The notes: a model not told the origin generated them from the letters alone. Shown: positions 1-7,184, counted from the stretch's first letter. The stretch is 11,963 bases of DNA from an uncultured bacterium (GCA_938036745.1 CALHWG010000035.1:1-11963), one strand, 5' to 3'. Numbers and translations: made by a program.

Positions 1-1127
1 TTAATTTGTTCAGCAAGCTCAACTGCAGCAAGAGAAATTGCATTTAAAGCTTCGTCTTCACCGCGCTCAACAATATCATCAATTGGCGAAACTGCTGCAT
101 GTTCTTGAGTATACATAATAACATCACGCATCGCTTTTACAGTTTCTTCTGGGTATTTACCAGTTGCAGATTCGTCTGAAAGCATTACAACATCAGCACC
201 TTGAATTACAGCGTTAGCAACGTCAGAAACTTCTGCACGAGAAGGTTGTGGGTTATCAACCATTGAACCCATTGTTTGAGTTGCGACAATTGAAATTTTT
301 CCATGCTTTCGACAAAGAGCAACAGCTTTTCGCTGGATAATTGGCACAACTTCTGGAGCAACTTCATAAGCCATGTCGCCACGAGCAATCATCACACCAT
401 CAGCAGCAAGAACGATTTTTTCAAGTTCTTCATCAGAAACAGCTTTTTTAGTTTCAATTTTCGCAATAACTTGTGCTTCGCTATTATGACTCACAAGAAG
501 CTGACGAACGTTTTCAATATCTTCAGCAGTTTGCACAAAGCTCATCGCTACGTAATCGATATCTTGAGTTGCACCGAATTCAAGATCCCGCATGTCTTTT
601 TCAGTAATAACATCACCGCCAAAGTCTGTATCTGGTAAGTTTAGGCCTTTTCGGCTCATTAAAGTTCCTTTATTCAAAACTCGCAATTTAATTGCAGTAT
701 TTGAAGGCACTTCAATAACTTCTGTTCGAACTTTTCCATCAAAAATATAAACAGGCTCACCAACTTTAACCTTTTCGGCCAAGTTGTATTGAACTGGCAA
801 ATTAGCCGAGCCATCATGCTGCTGAATTGCGTAGTCAAGAACCAATTCATCACCTTCATTAACTTCAAAACGATTATCTACAATATCTCCAAGACGAATC
901 TTTGGACCTTGCAAATCTTGCAAAATTGCAATTTCACGACCTAGCTTTTTGCTAATTTCGCGAACTGCTTTAATTTTTGCAGCATGTTCTTCATATGAGC
1001 CATGAGAGAAATTCAATCGAGCTCCGTTGATTCCTGCGTTGATAAGTTTTTCGATCATTTCAGGGCTGTCGCTTGCTGGGCCGATCGTAGCCAAAATTTT
1101 TGTTCGTTTGTAAACATTATTTTCCAT
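1..1127 (-). CDS. pyk: Pyruvate kinase, 3' end cut off by the window edge
   Basis: Glycolytic enzyme transferring phosphate from phosphoenolpyruvate to ADP in the cytoplasm. 375 residues are visible and the frame stays open to base 1, so about 100 C-terminal residues (the allosteric C domain of usual ~470-aa enzymes) lie outside. The family is clear: TKILATIGPAS at residues 9-19, ARLNFSHG at 36-43, DLQGPKIRLG at 71-80 and the B domain that follows, MSRKGLNLPD at 157-166, the signature around catalytic Lys223 (IAKIE), the metal/PEP-binding segment MIARGD at 246-251, and SRAEVSDVANAV at 296-307. Small departures from common sequences are GDMAYE where GDLGVE is usual and ATQTMGSM for ATQMLESM. 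The ATG at 1127 is chosen because it begins the conserved N-terminus and lies 8 bases after an extended -10, implying a leaderless mRNA. The first codons carry no Shine-Dalgarno. Divergent from tRNA-Glu. Only one TTCGAA site, unlike most neighbours. Confidence 0.96.
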   Translation of the reverse strand, partial: MENNVYKRTKILATIGPASDSPEMIEKLINAGINGARLNFSHGSYEEHAAKIKAVREISKKLGREIAILQDLQGPKIRLGDIVDNRFEVNEGDELVLDYAIQQHDGSANLPVQYNLAEKVKVGEPVYIFDGKVRTEVIEVPSNTAIKLRVLNKGTLMSRKGLNLPDTDFGGDVITEKDMRDLEFGATQDIDYVAMSFVQTAEDIENVRQLLVSHNSEAQVIAKIETKKAVSDEELEKIVLAADGVMIARGDMAYEVAPEVVPIIQRKAVALCRKHGKISIVATQTMGSMVDNPQPSRAEVSDVANAVIQGADVVMLSDESATGKYPEETVKAMRDVIMYTQEHAAVSPIDDIVERGEDEALNAISLAAVELAEQI

Positions 1128-1135
1128 ACTTATAT

Positions 1136-1144
1136 ATTATACCA
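1136..1144 (-). promoter_or_regulatory. Extended -10 promoter of pyk
   Basis: On the minus strand TGG-TATAAT ends 8 bases before the pyk ATG. No convincing -35 is seen 17 bases upstream (only a T-run). Transcription should start at or next to the A of the ATG. Confidence 0.75.
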
Positions 1145-1168
1145 CTTTTATTTTTATTAAAAAAGGGG

Positions 1169-1197
1169 TTGCATTATTTTTTAAAGTTTGCTATAAT
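1169..1197 (+). promoter_or_regulatory. Sigma-70 type promoter of tRNA-Glu
   Basis: TTGCAT at 1169-1174, 17-base spacer, TATAAT at 1192-1197, with TG at 1189-1190 making an extended -10. It predicts a start near 1204 and a leader of about 36 bases to be trimmed before the tRNA 5' end. Best -35/-10 pair in the window. Confidence 0.85.
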
Positions 1198-1239
1198 TAA
1201 AACGAGTTGTTGCTTTATCACCCCAAAGCTCAGCTCAAT

Positions 1240-1314
1240 GGTCTTATCGTCTAACGGTTAGGACACCAGGTTTTCATCCTGGCAATCCGGGTTCGATTCC
1301 CGGTAAGATCACCA
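1240..1314 (+). tRNA. tRNA-Glu (anticodon UUC)
   Basis: Full cloverleaf of 75 bases with encoded CCA at 1312-1314. Acceptor GGTCTTA pairs with TAAGATC (one G-U). Anticodon stem CCAGG/CCTGG encloses the loop TTTTCAT, giving anticodon TTC. T arm is CCGGG-TTCGATT-CCCGG and the discriminator is A. It has its own promoter and a hairpin terminator and is the only plus-strand gene between pyk and murC. Confidence 0.96.
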
Positions 1315-1328
1315 AAAAGAAATTATTT

Positions 1329-1360
1329 AAAATCACTTTTCGAAAGATTGGTGATTTTTT
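1329..1360 (+). terminator. Rho-independent terminator after tRNA-Glu
   Basis: AAAATCAC at 1329-1336 pairs perfectly over 8 bp with GTGATTTT at 1351-1358, followed by a T-run. The 14-base loop holds a TTCGAA site and can form a small inner stem. The arms lie 15 bases after the CCA end. Confidence 0.8.
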
Positions 1361-1460
1361 AGTTTACTTTAATCTTAAAAATATATTCCTTAATGTTTAT
1401 TAAAAATCCAAATGGAAAGATTTATATTGTAAAAATAAATTTGCGTCAATACATTATCAA

Positions 1461-1509
1461 AAATAAAAAGCCAAGATAAAGCGTTTAAAATAAACATTTT
1501 ATCTTGGCT
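1461..1509 (-). terminator. Terminator of tRNA-Gln sharing bases with the tRNA 3' end
   Basis: AGCCAAGATAAA at 1469-1480 is the exact reverse complement of TTTATCTTGGCT at 1498-1509 (12 bp), with an inner GTTTA/TAAAC stem in the loop. Read on the minus strand, the hairpin is followed by a T-rich tract at 1461-1468. Its upstream arm starts inside the tRNA: bases 1505-1507 are the CCA tail, 1508 the discriminator and 1509 the last acceptor base. Confidence 0.85.
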
Positions 1510-1579
1510 GGGATGGAGGGATTCGAACCCCCGAATGCCAGGACCAAAACCTGGTGCCTTACCACTTGGCGACATCCCA
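1505..1579 (-). tRNA. tRNA-Gln (anticodon UUG)
   Basis: 75 bases with encoded CCA. Acceptor TGGGATG pairs with CATCCCA. Anticodon stem CCAGG/CCTGG encloses TTTTGGT, giving anticodon TTG. T loop is TTCGAAT and the discriminator is G, as expected for glutamine. It lies 42 bases after the gatD stop on the same strand and has its own promoter, so it may also be reached by read-through from the cell-wall operon. Its 3' end is part of the terminator stem. Confidence 0.96.
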
Positions 1580-1589
1580 ATACCCAACC

Positions 1590-1618
1590 ATTTTACCAAA
1601 TTATAATCTAAAAATCAA
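1590..1618 (-). promoter_or_regulatory. Promoter of tRNA-Gln
   Basis: On the minus strand TTGATT (1613-1618), 17-base spacer, then TGG-TAAAAT (-10 at 1590-1595). Predicted start is about 3-4 bases before the mature tRNA 5' end at 1579. A second TATAAT at 1600-1605 is an alternative -10 giving a longer leader. Confidence 0.7.
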
Positions 1619-1621
1619 GTA

Positions 1622-2362
1622 TTATCGTGGACATTTTTTAGCAATTTCACGCGCATTTTTAGTGATTTGATCAAGTAAATTTGCCTTTCGAATATTTTTA
1701 TAAAGAACTTTAGGCATTTCATAATCTTTATTTTTTAAAGCTTGTTTAATTAAAAATAACGAAATTTTTGGATTTTTTGGTAAAATTGAGCCATGTAAAT
1801 ATGTTCCAATCACATTTTTATAAATCGCACCCTCAAAATTTCCGTCAGGTGTGTTTCCTGCGCCACTTTTAACGCGTGCCAATGGCTCATTCTCTTTCGA
1901 AAGATAAGTTTTTCCACTATGGTTTTCATAACCAATAATTTCACCAAACTGATCAGATTCTTCAACAATATTGCCAATCATTCTCTGTTCACCACCAACA
2001 GTTTTAACACCTTTAAATAAGCAAATACCCTTGATTTTATTGCCATTTACAGTTTCAAAAGAATCACCAAAAAGCTGGTATAATCCACAAACCATTAACA
2101 TTGGTACACCTTTTTTGGCAAGCTTTCGTAATTTTGGTGCAATTTTTAGCAAATCATCTTGAATTTGGCTCTGGCCCGAATCCTGACCACCCCCGCCAAT
2201 GATAATATCAACATCCTCAGGAAAATCATCTCCAGGATTATATTCAACAATTTCGTATTTTATTCCACGAAGCTCCATCTGTTTTTTTAATGCTAAAATA
2301 TTGCCATAATCACCGTAAATATTCATATTTTTAGCATAAAGCCACAAAATTTTTAAATTCAT
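1622..2362 (-). CDS. gatD: GatD, glutaminase subunit of the lipid II isoglutaminyl synthase
   Basis: Class I glutamine amidotransferase of the CobB/CobQ-like type. It supplies ammonia to MurT, which converts the stem-peptide D-glutamate of lipid II to D-isoglutamine at the cytoplasmic membrane face. 246 residues, near the usual GatD length. Visible marks: the N-terminal LYAKNMNIYGDYGN (8-21, typical LYP..NLYGD.GN), GGGGQDSGQ at 56-64, nucleophile Cys92 in MVCGLYQLFG, YENHSG at 145-150, and catalytic His190 in GTYLHGSILPKNP. The start ATG overlaps the murT stop (ATGA) and is preceded by GGAG about 8 bases upstream, so translation is probably coupled. Last gene of tsaE-tsaB-murT-gatD. No terminator is seen between its TAA and tRNA-Gln. 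Two TTCGAA sites. Confidence 0.93.
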   Translation of the reverse strand: MNLKILWLYAKNMNIYGDYGNILALKKQMELRGIKYEIVEYNPGDDFPEDVDIIIGGGGQDSGQSQIQDDLLKIAPKLRKLAKKGVPMLMVCGLYQLFGDSFETVNGNKIKGICLFKGVKTVGGEQRMIGNIVEESDQFGEIIGYENHSGKTYLSKENEPLARVKSGAGNTPDGNFEGAIYKNVIGTYLHGSILPKNPKISLFLIKQALKNKDYEMPKVLYKNIRKANLLDQITKNAREIAKKCPR

Positions 2363-3645
2363 AAAATTTTCTCCACTTCTGAAATTTTCGAAAGTTCTTT
2401 TCTAATTTCCAACATTGCCGTATAAGTTGCATAAATCCGCTTATATTTTTTTCCTTTTTCGATAAAATCAATAACAGATTCAGCAATATCAAGATTCACA
2501 CTATCTTCTTCAAAATCAACATCATCATGAAAAAGTCGAAGCGCCATATCATAAGCTCGATTACCTGAAATTGCTTGAACGCCAGCGTGCTTCAAGACTG
2601 AAAAATCTACATCCCAAAGCCAGCTCATATCACGGCCATCTGCATAATTATCATTAACCGCAATCATTGTATCATATTTATCAGGCTCAAAATTTCGTAA
2701 ATTTATTCGAAAACCAGCCGGATTTTTAACTAATATAATCTCAATTTCTTTACCATTAATTTTTATTTTCTCGCCTCGACCAAAAGCTGGCTGAATTTTC
2801 TCTGCCGCACAAATTACTTTTTGTCGATTGATTTTAAGTTTTTCAGCATTAAGAATTTCTTCAATCAAAGCAATCGCAGCAGTTAAATTTAGAATATTAT
2901 GAATACCACCAATTTTGAGTTTAAACTCATCAGTTTTTCCACCCCAAGAAATTTTTGCAATATTATTCGAAAAATCCTCAAGCAAAACATTTGCTGAAAT
3001 TTTTCGATGTGATTTTTTAGAATTTTTTAGATGAATTTCATCATCATTTGGGAAAAAATCTGCCAATTTTTGGTTAAATCCAAACTTAACAACTTTTGAA
3101 AAATCTTTCGAAAATTCCTTTTTACCTAAAAAATTATCGTTAGCATTTAGAACGACTGAACCAGAAGTATTTTCACCAATCTTATGCAATAATTTTGCAG
3201 TATAGTCAATTTCACCAAATCGATCAAGCTGGTCACGCATCACATTTAAAAGAAGCGAATATCGTGGCTGAATTAACTTTACAAAATGAGTTGCATGAGC
3301 CTCATCAAGTTCCAAAACAGCAATGTCAGCCTCAAGCTTACCACTCCAATTAGCTTCAGAAAGAATTGCTGCACCCACACCACGAACAAAGTTTGAACCA
3401 GTTTTATTCGAAAATACATTTAGCCCTTGGCTTTCGAGCAATTCAACAACCATTTTTGTAGTTGTAGTTTTTCCATTAGTACCGCTAATTACTACAACAC
3501 CATATTTTAAGCCTTTTAGCATGTTCGAAATAAAATTCGGATTAATTTTTTCCATAACAAGCCCAGGCAACGCCGAACCACCACCTTTTAATCTTGAAAT
3601 CGCCTGAATAATTTTTCCAATAATTACCAAAATTCTATTTTTCAT
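2359..3645 (-). CDS. murT: MurT, Mur-ligase subunit of the lipid II isoglutaminyl synthase
   Basis: ATP-dependent Mur ligase-like partner of GatD, amidating D-Glu of the peptidoglycan stem. 428 residues. P-loop GTNGKTTTT at 55-63; LELDEAH at 111-117; NVMRDQLDRFGE at 134-145; IHNILNLTAAIA at 248-259; the C-terminal MurT domain (DUF1727) with DMSWLWDVDF at 339-348, SGNRAYDMALR at 360-370 and YTAML at 408-412. Well-studied Gram-positive MurT proteins carry a four-cysteine zinc ribbon in the central domain. Here the corresponding stretch (about 160-240) has no cysteine; the only Cys in the protein is 279. The ATG shares its A with the tsaB stop (TAATG) and has GAGGAAG just upstream. Overlaps gatD by 4 bases. 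Six TTCGAA sites, five of them read as Ser-Lys or Ser-Asn. Confidence 0.93.
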   Translation of the reverse strand: MKNRILVIIGKIIQAISRLKGGGSALPGLVMEKINPNFISNMLKGLKYGVVVISGTNGKTTTTKMVVELLESQGLNVFSNKTGSNFVRGVGAAILSEANWSGKLEADIAVLELDEAHATHFVKLIQPRYSLLLNVMRDQLDRFGEIDYTAKLLHKIGENTSGSVVLNANDNFLGKKEFSKDFSKVVKFGFNQKLADFFPNDDEIHLKNSKKSHRKISANVLLEDFSNNIAKISWGGKTDEFKLKIGGIHNILNLTAAIALIEEILNAEKLKINRQKVICAAEKIQPAFGRGEKIKINGKEIEIILVKNPAGFRINLRNFEPDKYDTMIAVNDNYADGRDMSWLWDVDFSVLKHAGVQAISGNRAYDMALRLFHDDVDFEEDSVNLDIAESVIDFIEKGKKYKRIYATYTAMLEIRKELSKISEVEKIL

Positions 3646-4022
3646 TACTTCCTCGGTTTTGTTATGTTTGCGTCTCTACCATAAAAAGGTAGCGCAATTT
3701 TATCATTTTTACCATTTTTCAAGCTTTCGAAAGCAATTTCTCGCCAATTTTCATCACTTTTCACTGCGACGATTGGAATCTCTAGGCCATCAGCTAAAGT
3801 GTTTGCAACTGAAGCTCCAATTCTTAATCCCGTAAAACTCCCCGGCCCCGCAAAGAAACCAATTCCAGTAAAATCTTCATATTTTTTACCAATAGAATTC
3901 AAACATTCCTCTAAAAAAGCCAGAATATCTCGCGCCATATTTCGGCCCAGTTCTTTTTCGAAAAAGTTTTCATCAAGCCAAATTTTACATTTCTCTGTTG
4001 ATGTATCTAGAAATAAAATCAT
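3645..4022 (-). CDS. tsaB: Short TsaB, partner in t6A tRNA modification
   Basis: TsaB is the ASKHA-fold scaffold that binds TsaD and TsaE to make threonylcarbamoyl-adenosine at position 37 of ANN-decoding tRNAs. Only 125 residues against roughly 220-240 in E. coli or Bacillus. The N-terminal lobe is recognisable: MILFLDTST at 1-9 and FFAGPGSFTGLRIGASVANTL at 56-76. After IPIVAVKSDE (82-91) the usual second lobe is missing and the protein goes straight to LPFYGRDANITKPRK, which resembles the P-x-Y-x-R tail found at the very end of normal TsaB. It therefore looks internally shortened rather than cut by a frameshift; the stop overlaps the murT start by one base, so the reading frame really ends here. 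The start ATG likewise overlaps the tsaE stop (TAATG). tsaD is not in the window. Confidence 0.85.
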   Translation of the reverse strand: MILFLDTSTEKCKIWLDENFFEKELGRNMARDILAFLEECLNSIGKKYEDFTGIGFFAGPGSFTGLRIGASVANTLADGLEIPIVAVKSDENWREIAFESLKNGKNDKIALPFYGRDANITKPRK

Positions 4023-4444
4023 TACACTTCTCTCACTTTAACTTTTCTTTGATTTTCATTTAAACTTTCAAAAACTAGCTTCAAATGTTTTTTTGGTAAA
4101 ATTTCAGCTAGATCACCAGCCCATTCAACCACTGTTACATTTTTTGGATTATTTAAATTTTCAGCAAGCTCCATTTCCATAATTCCGTAATCATTCAATC
4201 TATAAAAATCATAATGCGAAAGTGTTAGTTTATCACCTTCATAAACCCGTGATATCGTAAAAGTCGGGCTTTGAACCGTTTCGGAAATACCCAAACCTTT
4301 TGCTAAGCCTTTTGTAAAAGTAGTTTTTCCAGCACCAACATCACCAATAAGCTCCAAGACCATTCCTCCAGAAATTTGCCTACCAATCTCTTCGCCGAAA
4401 GCAATCATTTCATCTGCTGAATTTATTTCTTTTTCGAAATTCAT
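4022..4444 (-). CDS. tsaE: TsaE, ATPase of the t6A synthesis complex
   Basis: P-loop ATPase that works with TsaB and TsaD in tRNA t6A37 synthesis. 140 residues, normal for the family. Walker A GDVGAGKTT at 34-42; QSPTFTISRVYEG at 58-70; the HYDFYRL motif at 77-83; VVEWAGDL at 105-112 and the usual short C-terminal strand. First gene of a four-gene operon, overlapping tsaB by one base. The ATG at 4444 begins the conserved fold and follows an extended -10 (TGA-TATAAT) by 9 bases, with no Shine-Dalgarno, so the mRNA should be leaderless or nearly so. One TTCGAA site lies in the third to fourth codons. Confidence 0.94.
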   Translation of the reverse strand: MNFEKEINSADEMIAFGEEIGRQISGGMVLELIGDVGAGKTTFTKGLAKGLGISETVQSPTFTISRVYEGDKLTLSHYDFYRLNDYGIMEMELAENLNNPKNVTVVEWAGDLAEILPKKHLKLVFESLNENQRKVKVREV

Positions 4445-4453
4445 AATAATATA

Positions 4454-4462
4454 ATTATATCA
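4454..4462 (-). promoter_or_regulatory. Extended -10 promoter of the tsaE-tsaB-murT-gatD operon
   Basis: Minus-strand TGA-TATAAT, 9 bases before the tsaE ATG, in the 22-base gap after comEC. A weak -35 (TTTGAA, 17-base spacing) would lie inside the comEC 3' end. It predicts a leaderless transcript. Confidence 0.7.
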
Positions 4463-4466
4463 CGTT

Positions 4467-5912
4467 TCAGGATTCATTCAAAATATCGAGTATTTTATCC
4501 TTTCGAAGCCTAAAACTAATCAAAATAACTGCCAGAATTAAGCAAAAATAGCAAATTAGCATTTCACTAAAGCCAAAGCTAATTTCTAACTGCGCTCCTT
4601 TGATTTTTGAAAACTCACCAATTATAAAAATTGAATATTTTAAAATCAATTCTGCAATAAAGCCAAAAAAATGAGCAATTGGTGAGAATATTGCAAAAAT
4701 TCCCGTTAAAAAAGTTGCAAGCATCGCACTTGGCACAAATGGTAAAACTAGCATATTCGCAAATATTGATATTACGCTAACCGCACCAAAAGTGAAAATT
4801 ATCAGCGGAAGTGTTACAATTTGAGCGCTAAAAGTTTCGAAAAATAATTTTAAAGCAGAATTTAGCTTTTCTGGCTTTTCGAAAAAGATTTTTTGCAATA
4901 GTGGCGAAAGAATTAAAACACCAAAAAATGAAGCAAACGATAATTGCCAGCCTAGATTAAGCAAGTTCGAAGGTTCGAACATTAAAGTTATCGCCGCTAC
5001 AAAAGTTAGAAGAAAATACGCTTGGGTTTTTCTACCAAAATACCATAAAATTAAACCAAAAATTGCCACAATCCCTGCACGAATCATCGATGGCGTAAAT
5101 CCAACCACAAAAACAAATCCTAAAACTAGTAAAATCGCCACAAAGAAAGCTATCTTTCTTGAAATTTTATTAAAAACTCGTTGGGCTGCCATCACTAAAA
5201 CAGTTAAATTATATCCACTCGCAACCACAATGTGTGTTAAAGCTGTGATTGTTAAGGCTTTAGAAATCTCCTCCGGCAAAGAATTTTTCTGACCTAAAAG
5301 ATAGCCGAGCCCCAAATTAACCTCTGGTGAAGGAATAAATTTTCGAATTCCTTCAGCGAAAGAATCTCGCATATCGCGGATAAAATCACTCTTTGGGCTA
5401 ATCTTTATAAGTCTTCCTCGATGAATTGAAATCGCAAAATCACCAAAACCTTCAGAAATTTTCCCTTTTATTAAAATCTCATCGCTCCTACGAATTTTTT
5501 GATTTGTTTTTAAGCTAATAAAAGCCTTTCCATTAAATTGTTCATTCGAAATTCCTATAACTTTTGCACGAATTTTTAAGCTTCCATCTTCCTTAAGATC
5601 TGGATCTTCAAGAACAGTAGCTCGAACAGTTACATCTTTTTTAATATTTTGTGCGATCTTTAAATTTTCGAAATTATAAACTGAGCCTCGCCACAAAGAA
5701 AGCAAAATTCCAGCAATTAAGGCTAAAATTAAACAAAACTTCCGAGCAAAAATCCAAGAGAATAAGAATAAAATTGTTACTAAAATTAGCCAAACAATTG
5801 ATTTAAGACTTGTATTTTTCGAAAAAACTGAAAAAATAGCGCCAAAAATAATTCCACCAAAAAATACAAAATTAAGATAAAATCGGTGAATGCGAGCTTT
5901 AGGTTTCATCAT
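4467..5912 (-). CDS. comEC: ComEC/Rec2-type DNA-uptake channel without the hydrolase domain
   Basis: Polytopic inner-membrane protein that conducts single-stranded DNA into the cytoplasm in natural transformation. 481 residues against about 700-800 for full ComEC. Order: two or three N-terminal membrane segments (about 14-76), a beta-rich OB-like region (about 90-172), then the competence domain with LTHIVVASGYNLTVLV at 225-240 (family: lsHllaiSGlh), GFTPSMIRAG at 271-280 and LLNLGWQLSFASFFGVLIL at 317-335, and further hydrophobic segments to 468. The protein ends just after the last one, so the C-terminal metallo-beta-lactamase-like domain is absent; the short gap to tsaE leaves no room for it in this operon. 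Starts ATGATG, overlapping the MFS stop by 4 bases; no good Shine-Dalgarno, so translation is probably coupled. Nine TTCGAA sites, the densest gene in the window. Confidence 0.88.
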   Translation of the reverse strand: MMKPKARIHRFYLNFVFFGGIIFGAIFSVFSKNTSLKSIVWLILVTILFLFSWIFARKFCLILALIAGILLSLWRGSVYNFENLKIAQNIKKDVTVRATVLEDPDLKEDGSLKIRAKVIGISNEQFNGKAFISLKTNQKIRRSDEILIKGKISEGFGDFAISIHRGRLIKISPKSDFIRDMRDSFAEGIRKFIPSPEVNLGLGYLLGQKNSLPEEISKALTITALTHIVVASGYNLTVLVMAAQRVFNKISRKIAFFVAILLVLGFVFVVGFTPSMIRAGIVAIFGLILWYFGRKTQAYFLLTFVAAITLMFEPSNLLNLGWQLSFASFFGVLILSPLLQKIFFEKPEKLNSALKLFFETFSAQIVTLPLIIFTFGAVSVISIFANMLVLPFVPSAMLATFLTGIFAIFSPIAHFFGFIAELILKYSIFIIGEFSKIKGAQLEISFGFSEMLICYFCLILAVILISFRLRKDKILDILNES

Positions 5913-7165
5913 TCTTGGAATTGACGTTTTTTATTTCGATAAATCCGATAGTTTGTAAAAACCATTGGCAAAATTGACAAACTTGAAATCAAAATCATAA
6001 TCCTCATCGATAATTCACCTGATGGATCTACTCCTTGAAGTGCAAAAAATAAAATCACAAATAAAGAAATAGCAACAACCGAAACGGTATTCATTCCGAT
6101 TTCATACAAAAACAAATATTGCATGCGCATTCCGGATTCATCAGCTTCACCATACAAACCTTTGAAATTCGCCATATTAAAGCCATTCATCGCCATTGCA
6201 GCAATAATTTCTAAAATTCCAAGTAAAAGCGGATTCGACGAAATAAAAATCCGAAGCGAAAAAACTAGACCCATAAAAACAGCCCCGATTTTTAAAAGTC
6301 CTCGTTCTTTATTTTTGTCAATCACTTTACCGTAAATAAAAGCTGAAACCAAAGCTGCAATCGAAGAAATCGAAGACAAAACTCCAGCTGAACCATAAGC
6401 ATTAATACCTTTTAGCAAAAAGACCGGAGCAAAAAAACTCCAAATATATAAAGAGTTCCAAGCCATTCCACAACTATAACAAATAACCAAAAGATGCTTA
6501 TAATTTCGCCATGGAAAACCTCGAAAACTTATTTTTCGAACAGGCTTCACTCGCTCTTTTGTTGTTAAAAGTGGAATTGTTGTCAAAACTAAAATCACCG
6601 AGGACACCACAAAAAGCTTCTCAACTCCAAAAAATATCGCAAGAAATCCACCAATTGCAGGAGTTATACTACTCGAAATATGCTCTAAAATATAGGAAAT
6701 TCCAAGCTGTTTTCCAACTTTTTTAGTAGTTTTAACTTTCGAAAAATCAACATTATACGAGATATTTTCAACCGAAGTCGATATTCCTTTAAAAACTGCA
6801 CTAATAAGGGCTATAACCAAACCCATTTCCTTACCAAAAATTCCCATTGAAGCCATTAAAACTAAAGCCGGAATAAACAGAATATTTGCAAGTAGCATTC
6901 CATGCTTTGGGCCATTTTTTGAAATATAGAAAAGAGCAATTATCGAACCTGCAAATTTCGCAATGTAATAAATTAAAATACAAATAGGAACAATCCAGAT
7001 TGAATGTGTGAACTTATAGATATAAATTAAACTAAAAGTACTTGTTAATTTTGTTGCGAAAACTCGCATATTTTTCGAAACATACAAAACAGCTATTTCA
7101 TCAAAAGAAATATATTGCCAATAATTTCGAATTTTTAAAAAAGGTTTTAATATTTTTTTAAGCAT
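5909..7165 (-). CDS. MFS-type membrane transporter, substrate unknown
   Basis: 418 residues with about 10-12 hydrophobic segments (first near 40-80, last near 362-404), a hydrophilic central loop at about 201-222 and charged ends: the usual two-bundle layout of the major facilitator superfamily. GKVIDKNKERG at 279-289 resembles the short basic loop conserved between the second and third helices of each MFS half. I cannot name a substrate; nothing identifies it as a drug, sugar or peptide carrier. It is followed by comEC with a 4-base ATGA overlap, so the two are co-transcribed. The ATG at 7165 lies 10 bases after an extended -10 (TGA-TAAAAT), no Shine-Dalgarno: a leaderless start is predicted. 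Divergent from murC. Four TTCGAA sites. Confidence 0.75.
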   Translation of the reverse strand: MLKKILKPFLKIRNYWQYISFDEIAVLYVSKNMRVFATKLTSTFSLIYIYKFTHSIWIVPICILIYYIAKFAGSIIALFYISKNGPKHGMLLANILFIPALVLMASMGIFGKEMGLVIALISAVFKGISTSVENISYNVDFSKVKTTKKVGKQLGISYILEHISSSITPAIGGFLAIFFGVEKLFVVSSVILVLTTIPLLTTKERVKPVRKISFRGFPWRNYKHLLVICYSCGMAWNSLYIWSFFAPVFLLKGINAYGSAGVLSSISSIAALVSAFIYGKVIDKNKERGLLKIGAVFMGLVFSLRIFISSNPLLLGILEIIAAMAMNGFNMANFKGLYGEADESGMRMQYLFLYEIGMNTVSVVAISLFVILFFALQGVDPSGELSMRIMILISSLSILPMVFTNYRIYRNKKRQFQE

Positions 7166-7175
7166 AAGTATTTAT

Positions 7176-7184
7176 ATTTTATCA
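7176..7184 (-). promoter_or_regulatory. Extended -10 promoter of the MFS-comEC operon
   Basis: Minus-strand TGA-TAAAAT, 10 bases before the ATG at 7165. No clear -35. Part of an 85-base divergent promoter region shared with murC. Confidence 0.65.

Noticed and set aside
206..868. Open frames inside pyk (206-388, 303-638, 674-868)
   Set aside because: They lie in other frames or on the opposite strand of a gene whose protein matches pyruvate kinase throughout; their compositions are unlike proteins.
1390..1599. A 69-codon minus-strand frame
   Set aside because: It runs through the tRNA-Gln gene and its terminator; the predicted protein is a translation of tRNA sequence.
3323..4041. Plus-strand frames opposite murT and tsaB (3323-3607, 3799-4041)
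   Set aside because: They are antisense shadows of conserved motifs, without promoter or ribosome site.
5909..5912. Recoded UGA (as in Gracilibacteria or Absconditabacteria)
   Set aside because: TGA ends the MFS, murT and murC frames exactly where the next gene or a terminator begins, and tryptophans use TGG.
6123..6726. Plus-strand frames opposite the MFS gene (6123-6335, 6511-6726)
   Set aside because: Antisense to membrane segments, no start signals.
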